Positions 16,271 to 27,854 of a DNA stretch of 64,000 bases are shown here, in pieces. This DNA comes from CAWIJJ01 sp963836405. GTDB lineage: Bacteria; Acidobacteriota; Terriglobia; Bryobacterales; Bryobacteraceae. The number at the start of each line of letters is the position of its first letter. Position 1 is the stretch's first letter. The stretch covers positions 248,001-312,000 of the forward strand of contig CAWIJL010000002.1 in assembly GCA_963836405.1 (NCBI GenBank). Direction: 5' to 3'. A program made the position numbers and the translations under genes. Under the pieces are notes generated by a model that was given only the letters and a program-made list of their open reading frames with translations, was not told where the DNA came from and did no database searches.

Positions 16271-17290
16271 TCAGAAGAGCTTCAGCCGCAGAAACTTCTT
16301 GGGATTTTCGCGAAAGTCCTTCATCGAAGCGGCCAGCTCGCGGGCTTTGCCGTTGAGGCTTTCATAAGTATCGGCGCGGGTGAGCAGCGGGCCCGTATTG
16401 AAGTCGTCCACGCGCCCGACCAGCGACTGAACGCTGCGGCTCCACTGGTCGTACGCCGTGGATGTGGCGATGAATGCCGAACCGCGCACGTTCGTCACGG
16501 CGCGCCGCACATTGGCAATGCCGGCAACGATACTGTCGTAAGTGGCCGAATCGCGCAGCAGGCGCCCGCCTGTGCCCTGGCCCGATTGCAGGCGCGCCAG
16601 CGCCTGGTCCAGCGCCTGCACGGGCTGTTCGATCTTGCGGTACAGCGTGTCGGTGTAAATGGCGCTGCCGACCGCGGTGGTGGTGCTGGACGCCTCATGG
16701 AAGCTCGTCTGAATTTCCGCGATGCGCCGGTGCAGGCCGCGGTACAACTGCTCCCCCAGTACCAGTTGCCCCACGCGGCTGCGGCCCTGTTCGATATCTG
16801 TCAGCATACCGTCCACCGCCTTGAGCCGGGCTTCGAACTGTTGGATGTCCAGGCTTTTCATCATGTCCGGCTGGCTGCGGTAGGTGACGAACGTGTTGGG
16901 CTGAAGGGTCTGCACGCTGCGGCCGCTGGCGATGTCCACGTACTGGTCGCCGATCAGGGTTTCGGAGGTGAGCTGCGCCACCGAATCGGCCGGGATGGTG
17001 ATCAGGCTGGCGCGTTCCAACCGCATGGTGAGTTTGACGATGCGCTGCGGGTCGGTGAGGCCGGAGAGCTCCACCTTCTCCACCTTGCCCACGGTGATGC
17101 CGTCCACGCGCACCGGCGCGCCCGGTCCCAGGCCGGTGGAATCGGGAACGTACATGTACAGGTTGACCTTGGGTTGAAACAGGGTGCCGCCTGTCAACAG
17201 GTAGAACAGGGTAATCAGAATGACGAGGGCGGAAACAATCACCGCCGCCACTCGGAACTTCGCCCACCGGACTCGCGCCACAGACGGCAT
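16271..17290 (-). CDS. MlaD/MCE-domain lipid-transport protein
   Basis: A 339-residue protein with one N-terminal transmembrane helix (about residues 12-35) and an MCE domain at residues 40-125 (GAPVRVDGITVGKVEKVEL, LIGDQYVDI). The C-terminal 200 residues are helical. MlaD-type proteins form rings in the inner membrane that pass phospholipids to the outer membrane through ABC systems. No MlaE or MlaF gene lies next to it, so its partner proteins must be encoded elsewhere. It is divergent from tatA, with about 75 bp between starts. Confidence 0.8.
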   Translation of the reverse strand: MPSVARVRWAKFRVAAVIVSALVILITLFYLLTGGTLFQPKVNLYMYVPDSTGLGPGAPVRVDGITVGKVEKVELSGLTDPQRIVKLTMRLERASLITIPADSVAQLTSETLIGDQYVDIASGRSVQTLQPNTFVTYRSQPDMMKSLDIQQFEARLKAVDGMLTDIEQGRSRVGQLVLGEQLYRGLHRRIAEIQTSFHEASSTTTAVGSAIYTDTLYRKIEQPVQALDQALARLQSGQGTGGRLLRDSATYDSIVAGIANVRRAVTNVRGSAFIATSTAYDQWSRSVQSLVGRVDDFNTGPLLTRADTYESLNGKARELAASMKDFRENPKKFLRLKLF

Positions 17291-17364
17291 TCACTCGGAT
17301 TGTACCGCGCCCGCCCCGGGCGCCCGGCGCGTTAGAATTGAGACATCCAGATTGGAGAGGCACA

Positions 17365-17562
17365 ATGCCGCAACTCGGTTGGCAGGAAATTCTGATCATC
17401 GCCCTGGTGGTGGTCCTTTTGTTCGGCACCAAGAAAATCCCGGAGTTAGCCAAAGGAATCGGCACCGGCATCCGTAATTTCAAGAGCTCGATCAAGGAGG
17501 AGACCGCGGACCTGAAGGACGAAGCCTCCGAAGTGAAGAAAGAAATCGAAAAAAACGTCTGA
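17365..17562 (+). CDS. tatA: Sec-independent translocase protein TatA
   Basis: A 65-residue TatA-family protein: one N-terminal helix (WQEILIIALVVVLLF), the FGTKKIPELAKGIG hinge and amphipathic helix, and a charged tail. TatA oligomers form the pore that passes folded proteins across the inner membrane. The start at 17365 has GGAGAGG just upstream; an earlier in-frame ATG-like start at 17338 lacks this. Tat substrates with RR signals occur in this window (23332-25392 and 52854-53054). TatB and TatC are not present here. Confidence 0.92.
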   Translation: MPQLGWQEILIIALVVVLLFGTKKIPELAKGIGTGIRNFKSSIKEETADLKDEASEVKKEIEKNV

Positions 17563-17571
17563 GACCGCAAC

Positions 17572-19095
17572 CTACGGCGCGGCGGCGCGGCCCGCTTCCA
17601 TCTCCGCAAACGTCTGTTTCCCGATTTCCGCGATGAGCGCGGGCAGCGCTTCGATGTCACCCAGGCACGTGCGAAAATTCACGATGCACATGCGCAGCAG
17701 GTATTTGCCGTCCACCACGGCGTTGGACAGGAATGCGGCGCCGCTCTTCTCGATCCGGTCCAGCAGTTCCTGGTTCAGCCGGTTGAGCAGTGCCTCTGTC
17801 TCCTCGGAGGCGGGCGCCGTGCGCAGGGCGGCAGGCACATAGCGGAACGCGCAGATGCTGAGATTGCAGGCCACCGCTTCGAATTCGGGATGCTCGTCGA
17901 ACAGCTCGAAGGCGCGGGTTGCCAGGGCAATGTCGTCCGCAATCGTTTCCTGAAATCCCATCCGCCCGGCCTGCTGAAACGCCAGCCAGATTTTCAATGC
18001 CCGGAAACCGCGCGAGTTCTGGGGTCCGAAGTCGAAATAATTGATCGAGCCCGTGTCGAAGTGGTAATACTCCGGATGGTAGGAAAACGCGTTCCGCAGG
18101 AGGCCGGGATCGCGGACCAGAATGCAGCCCGCCTCGAGCGGCGCATATAGCCACTTGTGCGGGTCGACGGCAACCGAATCCGCCGCGGCGAGGCCTTTCA
18201 GGTCTTCGGGTGCGCCCGGAACGAGCGCCGCCAGCCCTCCGTACGCTCCATCCACGTGGAACCAGAGCCCGTGTTCGCGGCAGAATCCGGCCAGTTCCAC
18301 CAGCGGGTCCACCGCGCCGGTGCTGACGCCTCCCGCATTCCCGACCACGAGAAACGGCCGGTCTCCGCGTTGGAGGTCGAGCTCCACCTCCGCCCGAAGC
18401 GCGGACACATCCATTCGCTGGCGACGGTCGCAGGAAATCCAGCGGACCGAATCCGTGCCCAGGCCGGCCATATCGGCGGCCTTCTGAATCCAGGTGTGCG
18501 TTTCCCGCGAGCAATAGCAGCGCAGCGGTCTGCCCGCGCGGACGCCCTGTTTGCGAAGGTCCGTGCCCCCTGCCGCCGCGCGCGCGGCGAGGAAGCCGGC
18601 GAAATTCGCCATATTGCCGCCGCTCACCAGCAGCCCGCCGCAGTCGGTCCGGTAGCCGGTGAATTCGGCGATCCAGCGAATCGTCTGGGCTTCGATCTCG
18701 GTCGCCGCGGGAGCGAGTTTCCACGCGCCGGCGTTGCAGTTGAGCGCGGAGGCGATCAGGTCCGCCAAGGCGCCGATCGGCGTCGCGCTGGAGGTGATGT
18801 AGCCGAAGAACCGCGGATGCCCGTTGAACAGCGAATGGGCCATCAACAGGGCGGTGGCTTCGGACGTAATCGCTGCCGGATCGCGCCCGGTTTCCGGCAA
18901 CGGGCGGCCGGCCGCGATCGCTTCTCGGACCTGCGCGGGCGTCTCTCCCGGAGTGACCGCACGGGAAGGCAGGTCCGCCAGAAAGTCCGCGAGCTGGTCT
19001 ACGAGCCGGTGGCCGATCTCACGGAAAGCGTTCGGCGATAACTCCACGGCCGCTGTTCGATTGCGGAGCCGCTCCAGTTGTTCCTGCTGTTTCAT
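17572..19095 (-). CDS. PLP-dependent (aromatic-amino-acid type) decarboxylase
   Basis: A group II pyridoxal-phosphate decarboxylase of about 507 residues (DOPA/tryptophan decarboxylase-like). Features: HPRFFGYITSS near residue 90, GLLVSGGNMANFAGF, the PLP-aspartate in HVDGAYGG, and the Schiff-base lysine in VDPHKWLYAP. The ATG at 19095 is preferred over the upstream 19137. The gene start overlaps the 3' end of the PIG-L gene by 77 bp in another frame, suggesting translational coupling. The substrate cannot be told from sequence. Confidence 0.88.
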   Translation of the reverse strand: MKQQEQLERLRNRTAAVELSPNAFREIGHRLVDQLADFLADLPSRAVTPGETPAQVREAIAAGRPLPETGRDPAAITSEATALLMAHSLFNGHPRFFGYITSSATPIGALADLIASALNCNAGAWKLAPAATEIEAQTIRWIAEFTGYRTDCGGLLVSGGNMANFAGFLAARAAAGGTDLRKQGVRAGRPLRCYCSRETHTWIQKAADMAGLGTDSVRWISCDRRQRMDVSALRAEVELDLQRGDRPFLVVGNAGGVSTGAVDPLVELAGFCREHGLWFHVDGAYGGLAALVPGAPEDLKGLAAADSVAVDPHKWLYAPLEAGCILVRDPGLLRNAFSYHPEYYHFDTGSINYFDFGPQNSRGFRALKIWLAFQQAGRMGFQETIADDIALATRAFELFDEHPEFEAVACNLSICAFRYVPAALRTAPASEETEALLNRLNQELLDRIEKSGAAFLSNAVVDGKYLLRMCIVNFRTCLGDIEALPALIAEIGKQTFAEMEAGRAAAP

Positions 19096-19912
19096 CGCTG
19101 TTCTCCACCGGGGCGCCGGATTCGCGCAGTCCCGCAAACAAATCGTTCTCCACCTGCCGGCCGCCGTTGACCAGGCTGAACGCGCGGTAGAACTCCTGCG
19201 TGCCCCAAATGGCCCGGTGCCGCTCCGGGGAAAGCGACTCCAGGTTCCGATAGATGGACATCTGGCTCTTGTGGCAGGAAACGGCGCGCCAGACGGCGGG
19301 CCAGTACTTGCCCGTGTCGATCGCCGTGGTTACGGCCCAGTCCGGCCAGGGGGTAGCCTGACGCTCGCGACCGTCCACCTTACTTACTAACTTCTTCAGC
19401 GCCGTCTGGTAAGCATCCCACTTACCCGCTGTCCAGCCTATGTAATAAAGTTTGGCGACCCGGTGCGGATCGGCGCCCTTCGGGTACGCGGCCTGGACGA
19501 CAGCGCCCGCCGTCAACTGCGAAATCGCGATGTGATCGGGATGGCCGTAAGCGCCTTCGGGCCCAAACGTCAACACTACCTGGGGCCGCACGCGGCGGAT
19601 GTGCGCCGCGATTTTCTCGATGGCTTCGGTTGGATCTACGCGGTCGAGCGCGCCGTCCGTATAGTCCAGGAACTCGACTTCCGAGATTCCCAGTGCGCCG
19701 GCAGCGGCCAGCAGTTCCGCCTCGCGAATTTTTCCGAGTTGCTCCGGCGAACTGCTCCGGGACGCTCCGAGCCGGCCGTTTTCGCCGCGCGTGGCCGTAA
19801 CCAGAAAGGTTTCAACGCCTTCGTTCGCGTAGCGCGCGAGCGTTCCGCCGCACCCGAGGGATTCGTCATCCGGGTGCGCCAGCACCGCCATGAGCCGCAG
19901 ATTGGAACCCAC
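19019..19912 (-). CDS. PIG-L family deacetylase
   Basis: A protein of about 297 residues of the LmbE/PIG-L family, zinc-dependent N-acetylglucosamine-type deacetylases. The N-terminal AHPDDES supplies zinc ligands, and GHPDHIAI supplies the further His. The GTG at 19912 is chosen as start because GGAGGAAGG lies just upstream; the frame runs further but is not family-like. It follows the GH106-like gene by 61 bp and overlaps the decarboxylase, so the three genes probably form an operon acting on glycoconjugates or an amine-containing metabolite. Confidence 0.85.
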   Translation of the reverse strand: MGSNLRLMAVLAHPDDESLGCGGTLARYANEGVETFLVTATRGENGRLGASRSSSPEQLGKIREAELLAAAGALGISEVEFLDYTDGALDRVDPTEAIEKIAAHIRRVRPQVVLTFGPEGAYGHPDHIAISQLTAGAVVQAAYPKGADPHRVAKLYYIGWTAGKWDAYQTALKKLVSKVDGRERQATPWPDWAVTTAIDTGKYWPAVWRAVSCHKSQMSIYRNLESLSPERHRAIWGTQEFYRAFSLVNGGRQVENDLFAGLRESGAPVENSDETAGTTGAAPQSNSGRGVIAERFP

Positions 19913-19973
19913 GCAACCTTCCTCCACTTTTTTACGCGTGAACCGGAGGTGAAACGGCTCGCCGCAAGTGCGG

Positions 19974-22900
19974 TCAATTTCCCGCCCTGCTCCATACCAC
20001 CGCCTGCGCGTACGGGGTGAGTTGCACGGGGCCCACCAGGCCGTACGGCTGCACCAGTCCACGGTTGGCGACGTCCTCGTCAAGCGCCGCCAGCCGGTTA
20101 TTCAGCGTGGTGGCGACCCGCACCGCGATCGTGTTACGGCCGGCCTTCAGGTATGGACCGATGTCCGCCTCGGCGCCGATCTGGTCGATGGGGACGGCCT
20201 GATTGTTGATCGCCAGGGTGAAGCTGTCGAAGACTTCGCCCAGGCTCAATTTCGCGCCGTTGGCCGCCGGCCAGTTCGAGGGCAGGTCGAAGGTTGTGGT
20301 GTAAGTGGCGAGGCCGGAGGCGTTGCGCAACTGCGGAATTTCCGGCCAGGCTTTCAACTCGTTCACATCGATTTCGAGCCGCGTCTTTCGCGTTTCGGCT
20401 GCCGCCGGTCCGAAGGTGGTTGCATAGGGATTGGCGGGCTGCCAGTCTTCCGCCGAAATGTGCCAGGCCGCCCGGGTCAGGTCGATGGGCGCCGGTACGC
20501 TATCGATCGTGCTGCGCACCGTGCGGCCGTTGCTGAGCGTAGTGTTGTATGCGCCGGCGCGCGAAGCCCGAATCGCCACCGCATCCCCGTACACGACGGC
20601 TTCGGCGGCATCGGTCCTGGTCACGTAGGTGGCGGGCGCCGCCGTGGCGAACCGGTTCGGATCTTCGGCGAGCGCGAGCAGCACGCCGTTATCGCGGGAC
20701 AGGCGGATGCGGACCGCTACACGTCCATTCGAGGCCGTATACTGCACGATGGGCGTGATCCTGCCGGACCAGGCATCGAGCAGATACGGCCGTCCGCTCC
20801 CTTCGAGACTCACCTCACGTTCCACGGCTTGCCCGGTAGCCGGCTCGAAAAGGGTGCCGGGCTCGTCCGGAGGGCTTACGATTCCCTGGTTGTAGAAGAA
20901 ATAATAGGCGGTCCGGGTGGACGAATCCACGCGCCGGATGCTGAGCAGCGAGGCGGGCTCGGACGGCTCGGCGGCGGGCCGTATGCCGAGCGAACGCAGC
21001 TTGTCCGGCACATCGCCCTCGTGAGCCACGCGCGAGACCGAGCGCTCGGCCAGCAACTGGCCGATAACCGTCTTCAGCGCAGCGTCGGCTTCCGGGGTGT
21101 TGCCGGGCGTGCGGTCGGGCGCCGTTCCCACCACGATCACCGGCAGACCCGCGCGGGCAAGCCCCAGGATCTTGCGCGCCACCTCGACCGGCATGGATGT
21201 CTTCACCGGGTCGGTGGGCGGCCCCTGTTCGCTGTCGATAATCAAGGCCTTGTAAGCGGGACCGTTGGCGGCCAGTCGATTACCTGCGACCGTGGCATTC
21301 GGCAGGTTCAGCATGTCCGGATTCAGATAGTCGCGCGTGTAACCCGCCTCCGCCAGTTTCATATCGCCCCAGTGCCGGGTCTTATAGACCTGCGACGGCG
21401 GATACAGGTAGTTCTGCATGTAGACCGCCACGTCGGTCTTCGCATCGCCTTGCGTCAACGCCTGCTGGATGCGCGCGAAGTAGTTGTTGTACAGGCCGGC
21501 GTCCACCCAATAGGGCTCGCGCGGTCCCCAGGCATTCGAAAATCCGGCCGGTCCGAAGTTGTGATAGCCCGGCCATTTCCAGGTGGCTCCGTCGCGATAC
21601 GGATACACGTGGTAGACCAGCTTCGTAATGCCGCCGGCGAAGCTGCGGTGCATGCGGATTACCGTGTCCTGGAAGGTCTGCGCATAGCTCTTGCCGAAAG
21701 CGGCGCAGCACTCGGTGGAATACCAGGGATTCCCGGTCATGTGATTGGCCGAGGCCATGGGCAGGTAGTTGTCGATCTCGTCGCCCACGAACAGGTTCTC
21801 GTGCTCGGGCCGGTCCACCGCCGCCGTCGCCGACAGCATGTCGGTGATGGGGATGGTCATGTTGGCCTCGCCCTCCACCTGAACGCGGAGCACGTTGTTA
21901 TATTTGCGGACCCAGGCGCGCAGGGGGACGATCTGCTTTTCGAGCCAGATATCGCCGCGCACGGCGTAGAAGTCATTGCGGATCCTGGCGGCGCTGCCAT
22001 CGTTGAAATCGAAGATCTCGCGAAACAGCGCGGGAAGGTTGGGGATCAGCGAGTAGTTGCGGCGGTTGCGGAACTCCTCCGCCATCCGGTTGGTCCAGAG
22101 TTCGTCCGGACTGCCGCGGTCGCTCGAATGCGAGTCATAGAAGATGTCGCCGCCGTTAACCTTGAGCAGCGCCTTCACCTCGTCGCTGAGGCCCGTCTCC
22201 ATGCTCTCGATCAGCTCGGCGTAGCCTTCCTCGCTGAACGGATCGGGCTGCGCGGAGACGCCGCGCGACCAGAACGCGATGAGCTGCCACTGCGCGCCTG
22301 CGGGACTGGCCGGCGCCTGCCATCGGAGTTGGCCGGCGGTGGTGCCTCCGAGAAAGCCCGCGGTGTTCCTGCCGGTCACAGAGGAGGTCAGATCGATGAC
22401 TGACGAACGGTCCAGCTCCACCGGCCCCGTTTCCGCACACGGCGACTGAGCGCAGCGGAACGCCAGAGCGGCGATCATGGTGGCGCGCGTGGCCTGCGGG
22501 CCGCCGCGACCTCCGCGTCCGCCCCCGGCACCCGGACCACGAGCCCCGCCGGCCGCGCGGCCTCCCGCCCCGCCGAAGCCCCCGCGGCCTCCCTGGGTCA
22601 ACGCGGGGGGCGGCAACGGTCCGTCGAAGGTGGAGCCGTCAGCCACCGTTGCCTTTCCCAGGAACAGCGACTTGCGGGCGTTGTCGGAATCGATCGAATA
22701 CCCGGCCGGATTCTGCGTGGGACCGTGGCTGAGGCTTACCTTGACGCCCAGCCGGTTCGCCGCCCTGAGCAGCGCCACCAGTTGGTCGTTGTCGGGAAAA
22801 GCGCCCTGCCCGACATCGACGCCGGCGATGCCTGTCTCGTGCAGTTGCCGAATCTCAGCAGCGAGTTCGGCCGGGTCCGCGGTTGCGGGCATGTTCATCC

Positions 22901-23084
22901 GAACCCAGGGCTGGTCCGCCGCCGGCGGGTGAGCGAACGAAGCCGCCGTCAGGCGCGTCACGGGATTGAAGCGGATCCACTCGGATCGCGCAGTCGCGAC
23001 CACTCTCCCGGTCTGTCCCACTGCCGCGAGGGACAGGAGCAGGAGCGCGGTAAACACCGCCGTGCCAGCGATTGGTTCTCTCAT
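19974..23084 (-). CDS. GH106-like glycoside hydrolase (alpha-L-rhamnosidase type)
   Basis: A 1036-residue exported protein (signal peptide about 1-23) resembling the Glyco_hydro_106/alpha-L-rhamnosidase-type family of very large plant-polysaccharide hydrolases. Typical pieces are RMNMPATADPAELAAEI near the start, TGIAGVDVGQGAFPD, the central EHENLFVGDEIDNYLPMA region, and a C-terminal galactose-binding-like domain (KAGRNTIAVRVATTLNNRL). An unusual low-complexity Gly/Arg/Ala insert lies at about residues 165-205. It is first in a minus-strand operon with PIG-L and the decarboxylase. Substrate is inferred from the family only. Confidence 0.7.
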   Translation of the reverse strand: MREPIAGTAVFTALLLLSLAAVGQTGRVVATARSEWIRFNPVTRLTAASFAHPPAADQPWVRMNMPATADPAELAAEIRQLHETGIAGVDVGQGAFPDNDQLVALLRAANRLGVKVSLSHGPTQNPAGYSIDSDNARKSLFLGKATVADGSTFDGPLPPPALTQGGRGGFGGAGGRAAGGARGPGAGGGRGGRGGPQATRATMIAALAFRCAQSPCAETGPVELDRSSVIDLTSSVTGRNTAGFLGGTTAGQLRWQAPASPAGAQWQLIAFWSRGVSAQPDPFSEEGYAELIESMETGLSDEVKALLKVNGGDIFYDSHSSDRGSPDELWTNRMAEEFRNRRNYSLIPNLPALFREIFDFNDGSAARIRNDFYAVRGDIWLEKQIVPLRAWVRKYNNVLRVQVEGEANMTIPITDMLSATAAVDRPEHENLFVGDEIDNYLPMASANHMTGNPWYSTECCAAFGKSYAQTFQDTVIRMHRSFAGGITKLVYHVYPYRDGATWKWPGYHNFGPAGFSNAWGPREPYWVDAGLYNNYFARIQQALTQGDAKTDVAVYMQNYLYPPSQVYKTRHWGDMKLAEAGYTRDYLNPDMLNLPNATVAGNRLAANGPAYKALIIDSEQGPPTDPVKTSMPVEVARKILGLARAGLPVIVVGTAPDRTPGNTPEADAALKTVIGQLLAERSVSRVAHEGDVPDKLRSLGIRPAAEPSEPASLLSIRRVDSSTRTAYYFFYNQGIVSPPDEPGTLFEPATGQAVEREVSLEGSGRPYLLDAWSGRITPIVQYTASNGRVAVRIRLSRDNGVLLALAEDPNRFATAAPATYVTRTDAAEAVVYGDAVAIRASRAGAYNTTLSNGRTVRSTIDSVPAPIDLTRAAWHISAEDWQPANPYATTFGPAAAETRKTRLEIDVNELKAWPEIPQLRNASGLATYTTTFDLPSNWPAANGAKLSLGEVFDSFTLAINNQAVPIDQIGAEADIGPYLKAGRNTIAVRVATTLNNRLAALDEDVANRGLVQPYGLVGPVQLTPYAQAVVWSRAGN

Positions 23085-23331
23085 GCTTCCGGAGGCCCGC
23101 TCGAGCGGCCATATCCAGAATGATCCGCCGCCCGTGGCGGAGTCAACCTGCGCAGTGAGCCCAAGAGCTTGTTGCGGCCCGAATTGCTGGAAGCACCGTG
23201 CGCCCCGGCGGGCATCGCGCTCTCATTGCGTTACCAGCCGGGTACGACCACGTCTACTATATTATTTCAGCTCGAAGTTCATGCCCGATCACGTTGCCTG
23301 GCATGCGGAGAGATTGCGAAGGGGATAGACG

Positions 23332-25392
<2,061 letters not shown>

Positions 25393-25721
25393 GATGGCTC
25401 CAGGGCGATGATTGCGCCCGCCGCTATGCTTGCGGTGGGGACCGCGCTTGCTGTCCGAAGGGGGAACGGAAGCTGCGCGGAACCCGGTCAAGGTCGCATT
25501 ACGGGCATTCAGTCCACCTTCGCCCTCGTTGATGCTTCTTCTCCTTGTGCTTCCCGAATTCGCCTTTCCGCTGGTTCGACGGCCGATGACGAGTGTCCGG
25601 TCGGCCGCTCTTCAAACGTGGTTAACGACTAGCCGCGCAGTGTAGAGTGATTGAGCCGGGTAGTTCCGGGTGGATCACGCCAAGCGGGAAGTTTGGCGGG
25701 CAAGGTTCGTCATTTCTCGAG
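25393..25721. other. Intergenic stretch without a recognised gene
   Basis: No open frame with recognisable similarity. It separates phoD from a duplicated cheA 5' end. No clear hairpin or repeat seen. Confidence 0.4.
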
Positions 25722-26060
25722 GCGGCCCCGATCTCCGGCTAAAGAGAATCGCCGGCGCCGCCGATAGAGGGAATGGAGCTGCCGTGGAAACTGGAGTTTC
25801 TTGAGGATTATCTGGTCGAGTCGCGAGAACTGCTGCAGAAGGCACAGGAAGAGACCCTACGCCTCTAGGAAGATCCCGGCAACGAGGAAACACTCGCTTC
25901 CATCTTCCGCGCCTTCCACACGATTGAGGGCGGCGCCGGGTTTCTCGGCGCGCAGAACCTCGTCGATTGGGCTCACCACCTGGAAAATCTGCTGGACAAG
26001 CTTCGCGCGCATGCAATCGCGGTGCCCCCCCGCCCGCATCGATGCCATCCTCGGCGGCAT
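25722..26060 (+). pseudogene. Partial duplicate of the cheA 5' region
   Basis: About 339 bp nearly identical to 27793-28129, covering the upstream region and the first about 90 codons (HPt domain) of the intact cheA. Differences include an extra A in the start region (GTGGAAACTGG versus GTGGAACTGG), a TAG at the codon after TLRL, HTIEGGAGF in place of HTIKGGAGF, and an extra C near 26035. The homology ends at 26060 and unrelated sequence follows. It cannot encode a working protein. The two copies are direct repeats about 2.07 kb apart enclosing the ECF sigma pair. Confidence 0.92.
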
Positions 26061-26669
26061 CAGGTTCCGCGGGCGGTGCCGGCGGGTCAACCCGGATCCT
26101 GACCGCTGTGCCATCGGGAAAGGCGTAGGTACTGAAGGGCGCAGATCGGCGACGCAGAGAGATACCCGGCGCCTCCTCTCTGGCGCGCGCCTGGCCCTTC
26201 GCTTTCGGGGGCGGCACGCCACATCCTGCGCGATCGCTCCGGGGGGTCGGCCGGCCAACTTGCCACGGCGCCTGAGCCTGTTTCGATGGTGTGGTTTCAT
26301 ATCCGCGCGGTACACGACACCAGCGATTGCGGCAGGCGGCGACCTGCTTGGTCTGCGCATCGCCTACTATTCAAACAACAGGCGTCCCGCGCATCGCTCT
26401 GCGACCTGCCGTATACGCGGCTGGATATTCATACCGTTGGCCATATGGCGGAGTGTGGGCAAATGTCGCGATCTACGAGCGCCCCACGCCCATGCCAATT
26501 TGCCTTGGTTGTTGCGGCCTATCCCAGACAATACGGTTCGATCCACGCCCGCCTGGGGGAACCTCCAGGCGGCCATAAGTTCCGGTGACGGCGATCTCCG
26601 GCTTAAAAGAATTGTTGCCGAGTGTATGCGCGAACATGGACGCGAGTGCTTCATCGGACAGAGGCGGCT
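26061..26669. other. Stretch without a recognised gene
   Basis: About 600 bp between the cheA duplicate and the membrane-protein gene. Several overlapping open frames of 60-100 codons exist on both strands, but none looks like a known family and none dominates. It may be decayed coding DNA. Confidence 0.4.
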
Positions 26670-27236
26670 TCAGGTGCCGGCTAACTCGCGATCCAGTTCC
26701 GCGATCTGGCCCTCGAGCCGTCGTGCGGCACGCTGATTCAGCCGGCCGATCAACCAGAAAGTCGCGGCAGCCGCCACGGCAAATGCAATTGGAAACCACC
26801 GCCGGTCGGGTGGGGCCACCCAAATCCCATAGATCGAGATGACACCCATCCCGGGGATCGGCGGTCCCAGATACCACTTCCAGATGCTGCGCAGCAGGTC
26901 GCACTGCCGTTCGAGTTCAGCGCGAAAGAATCCGGCGCAATTTGCGCGTCCCAGATCCGCCGGCAGAACCTTCGGCGACCCCCATTTCCGGATGTGCCAG
27001 GCCACATAGATGGCTCCGGCGATAATCAACGCGAACGCAATGCGCGGGACGATATGCGGGGTATTAACGCTCATCGCGCCAAATGCCATGATCACGAACA
27101 GGCATGCCGACTGTTCCCGCAGGATCCGCCAACGAATGCGGCTCTGAAACTTCGCGACTTTTGCGCGGAGTTGGTCCACGGAGAACTTCATTTCCTCCAC
27201 CTCCTGTCTCTGCCACAGATTTCTAAGGTCGTCCAC
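26670..27236 (-). CDS. Membrane protein partner of an ECF sigma factor (putative anti-sigma)
   Basis: A 188-residue protein with a short cytosolic N-terminus (LRNLWQRQEVEEMKFSVDQL), two hydrophobic segments at about residues 47-82, and a second pair near residues 125-165 before a coiled C-terminus. The start overlaps the end of the sigma gene by 14 bp. This arrangement, a small membrane protein directly after an ECF sigma factor, is typical of anti-sigma factors, but no zinc-binding anti-sigma motif (HxxxCxxC) is seen. The role is inferred from context. Confidence 0.6.
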   Translation of the reverse strand: MDDLRNLWQRQEVEEMKFSVDQLRAKVAKFQSRIRWRILREQSACLFVIMAFGAMSVNTPHIVPRIAFALIIAGAIYVAWHIRKWGSPKVLPADLGRANCAGFFRAELERQCDLLRSIWKWYLGPPIPGMGVISIYGIWVAPPDRRWFPIAFAVAAAATFWLIGRLNQRAARRLEGQIAELDRELAGT

Positions 27237-27749
27237 CGCTGCCTCCCTGAAAATTGCGGGCCAGAATGCTCTTGATGCGATGAACCTTTGTTGCGACGTT
27301 TCCGGCCGAAAGCCCTGTGAGTTCAGCGATCTCGCCCGCCTCCATTCCGTCGAGCCACGCCAGGATGACCTGGCGGTCGAGTTGCTTCAGGCGCTGGATC
27401 AGATTCATCAATCGATCCAGCGCGACCGTTCGGCCGGCGTCCGGCTGGATCGCTAAATCCTGAGCTTCCTCGAGGCTCACCAACATCGGAGGGCGCGCGC
27501 GGCGCTGCCGGATCGCGTATGACGTCGCCGCATTGTGCGCCACGCGATAGACCACGTACGTACGGAACACAGACCATCGAAGCCCTCGAAGCTGCGCCAC
27601 AGCGAGAGGTGGATTTCCTGCAGCAGATCGCGCCTCTTATCCGGATCGGCCTCGTAGCCACATGCCAGACGCGCCAGCGCCGCCCCGAAATCCGAAACGG
27701 CCCGCTCGTAAAGGTCGTCCTGGCCTCTCACATCTGAGGTAGTCGTCAC
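27223..27749 (-). pseudogene. ECF-type RNA polymerase sigma factor with a frameshift
   Basis: A sigma-70 family protein of about 175 residues once joined: region 2 (DLLQEIHLSLWRSFEGFDG, then VRTW and VYRVAHNAATSY) and region 4 (LDRQVILAWLDGMEAGEIAE, LSAGNVATKVHRIKSIL). The two halves lie in different frames; one base is missing near 27555, where TGGTC stands in place of an expected TGGGTC coding for W-V. It is followed by the overlapping membrane-protein gene. It is either inactivated or affected by a consensus error. Confidence 0.8.
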
Positions 27750-27854
27750 GGCGCGACTATTCTTACACGCGGGCCCGGCGACATTTCCAAACGCGGCCGC
27801 GATCTCCGGCTAAAGAGAATCGCCGGCGCCGCCGATAGAGGGAATGGAGCCGCC

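Noticed and set aside
14077..16356. A 759-codon plus-strand frame opposite the cytochrome/ankyrin gene
   Set aside because: High GC makes antisense frames long; its sequence is Arg/His/Gly-rich and unlike any protein family, whereas the minus strand shows ankyrin and CxxCH motifs.
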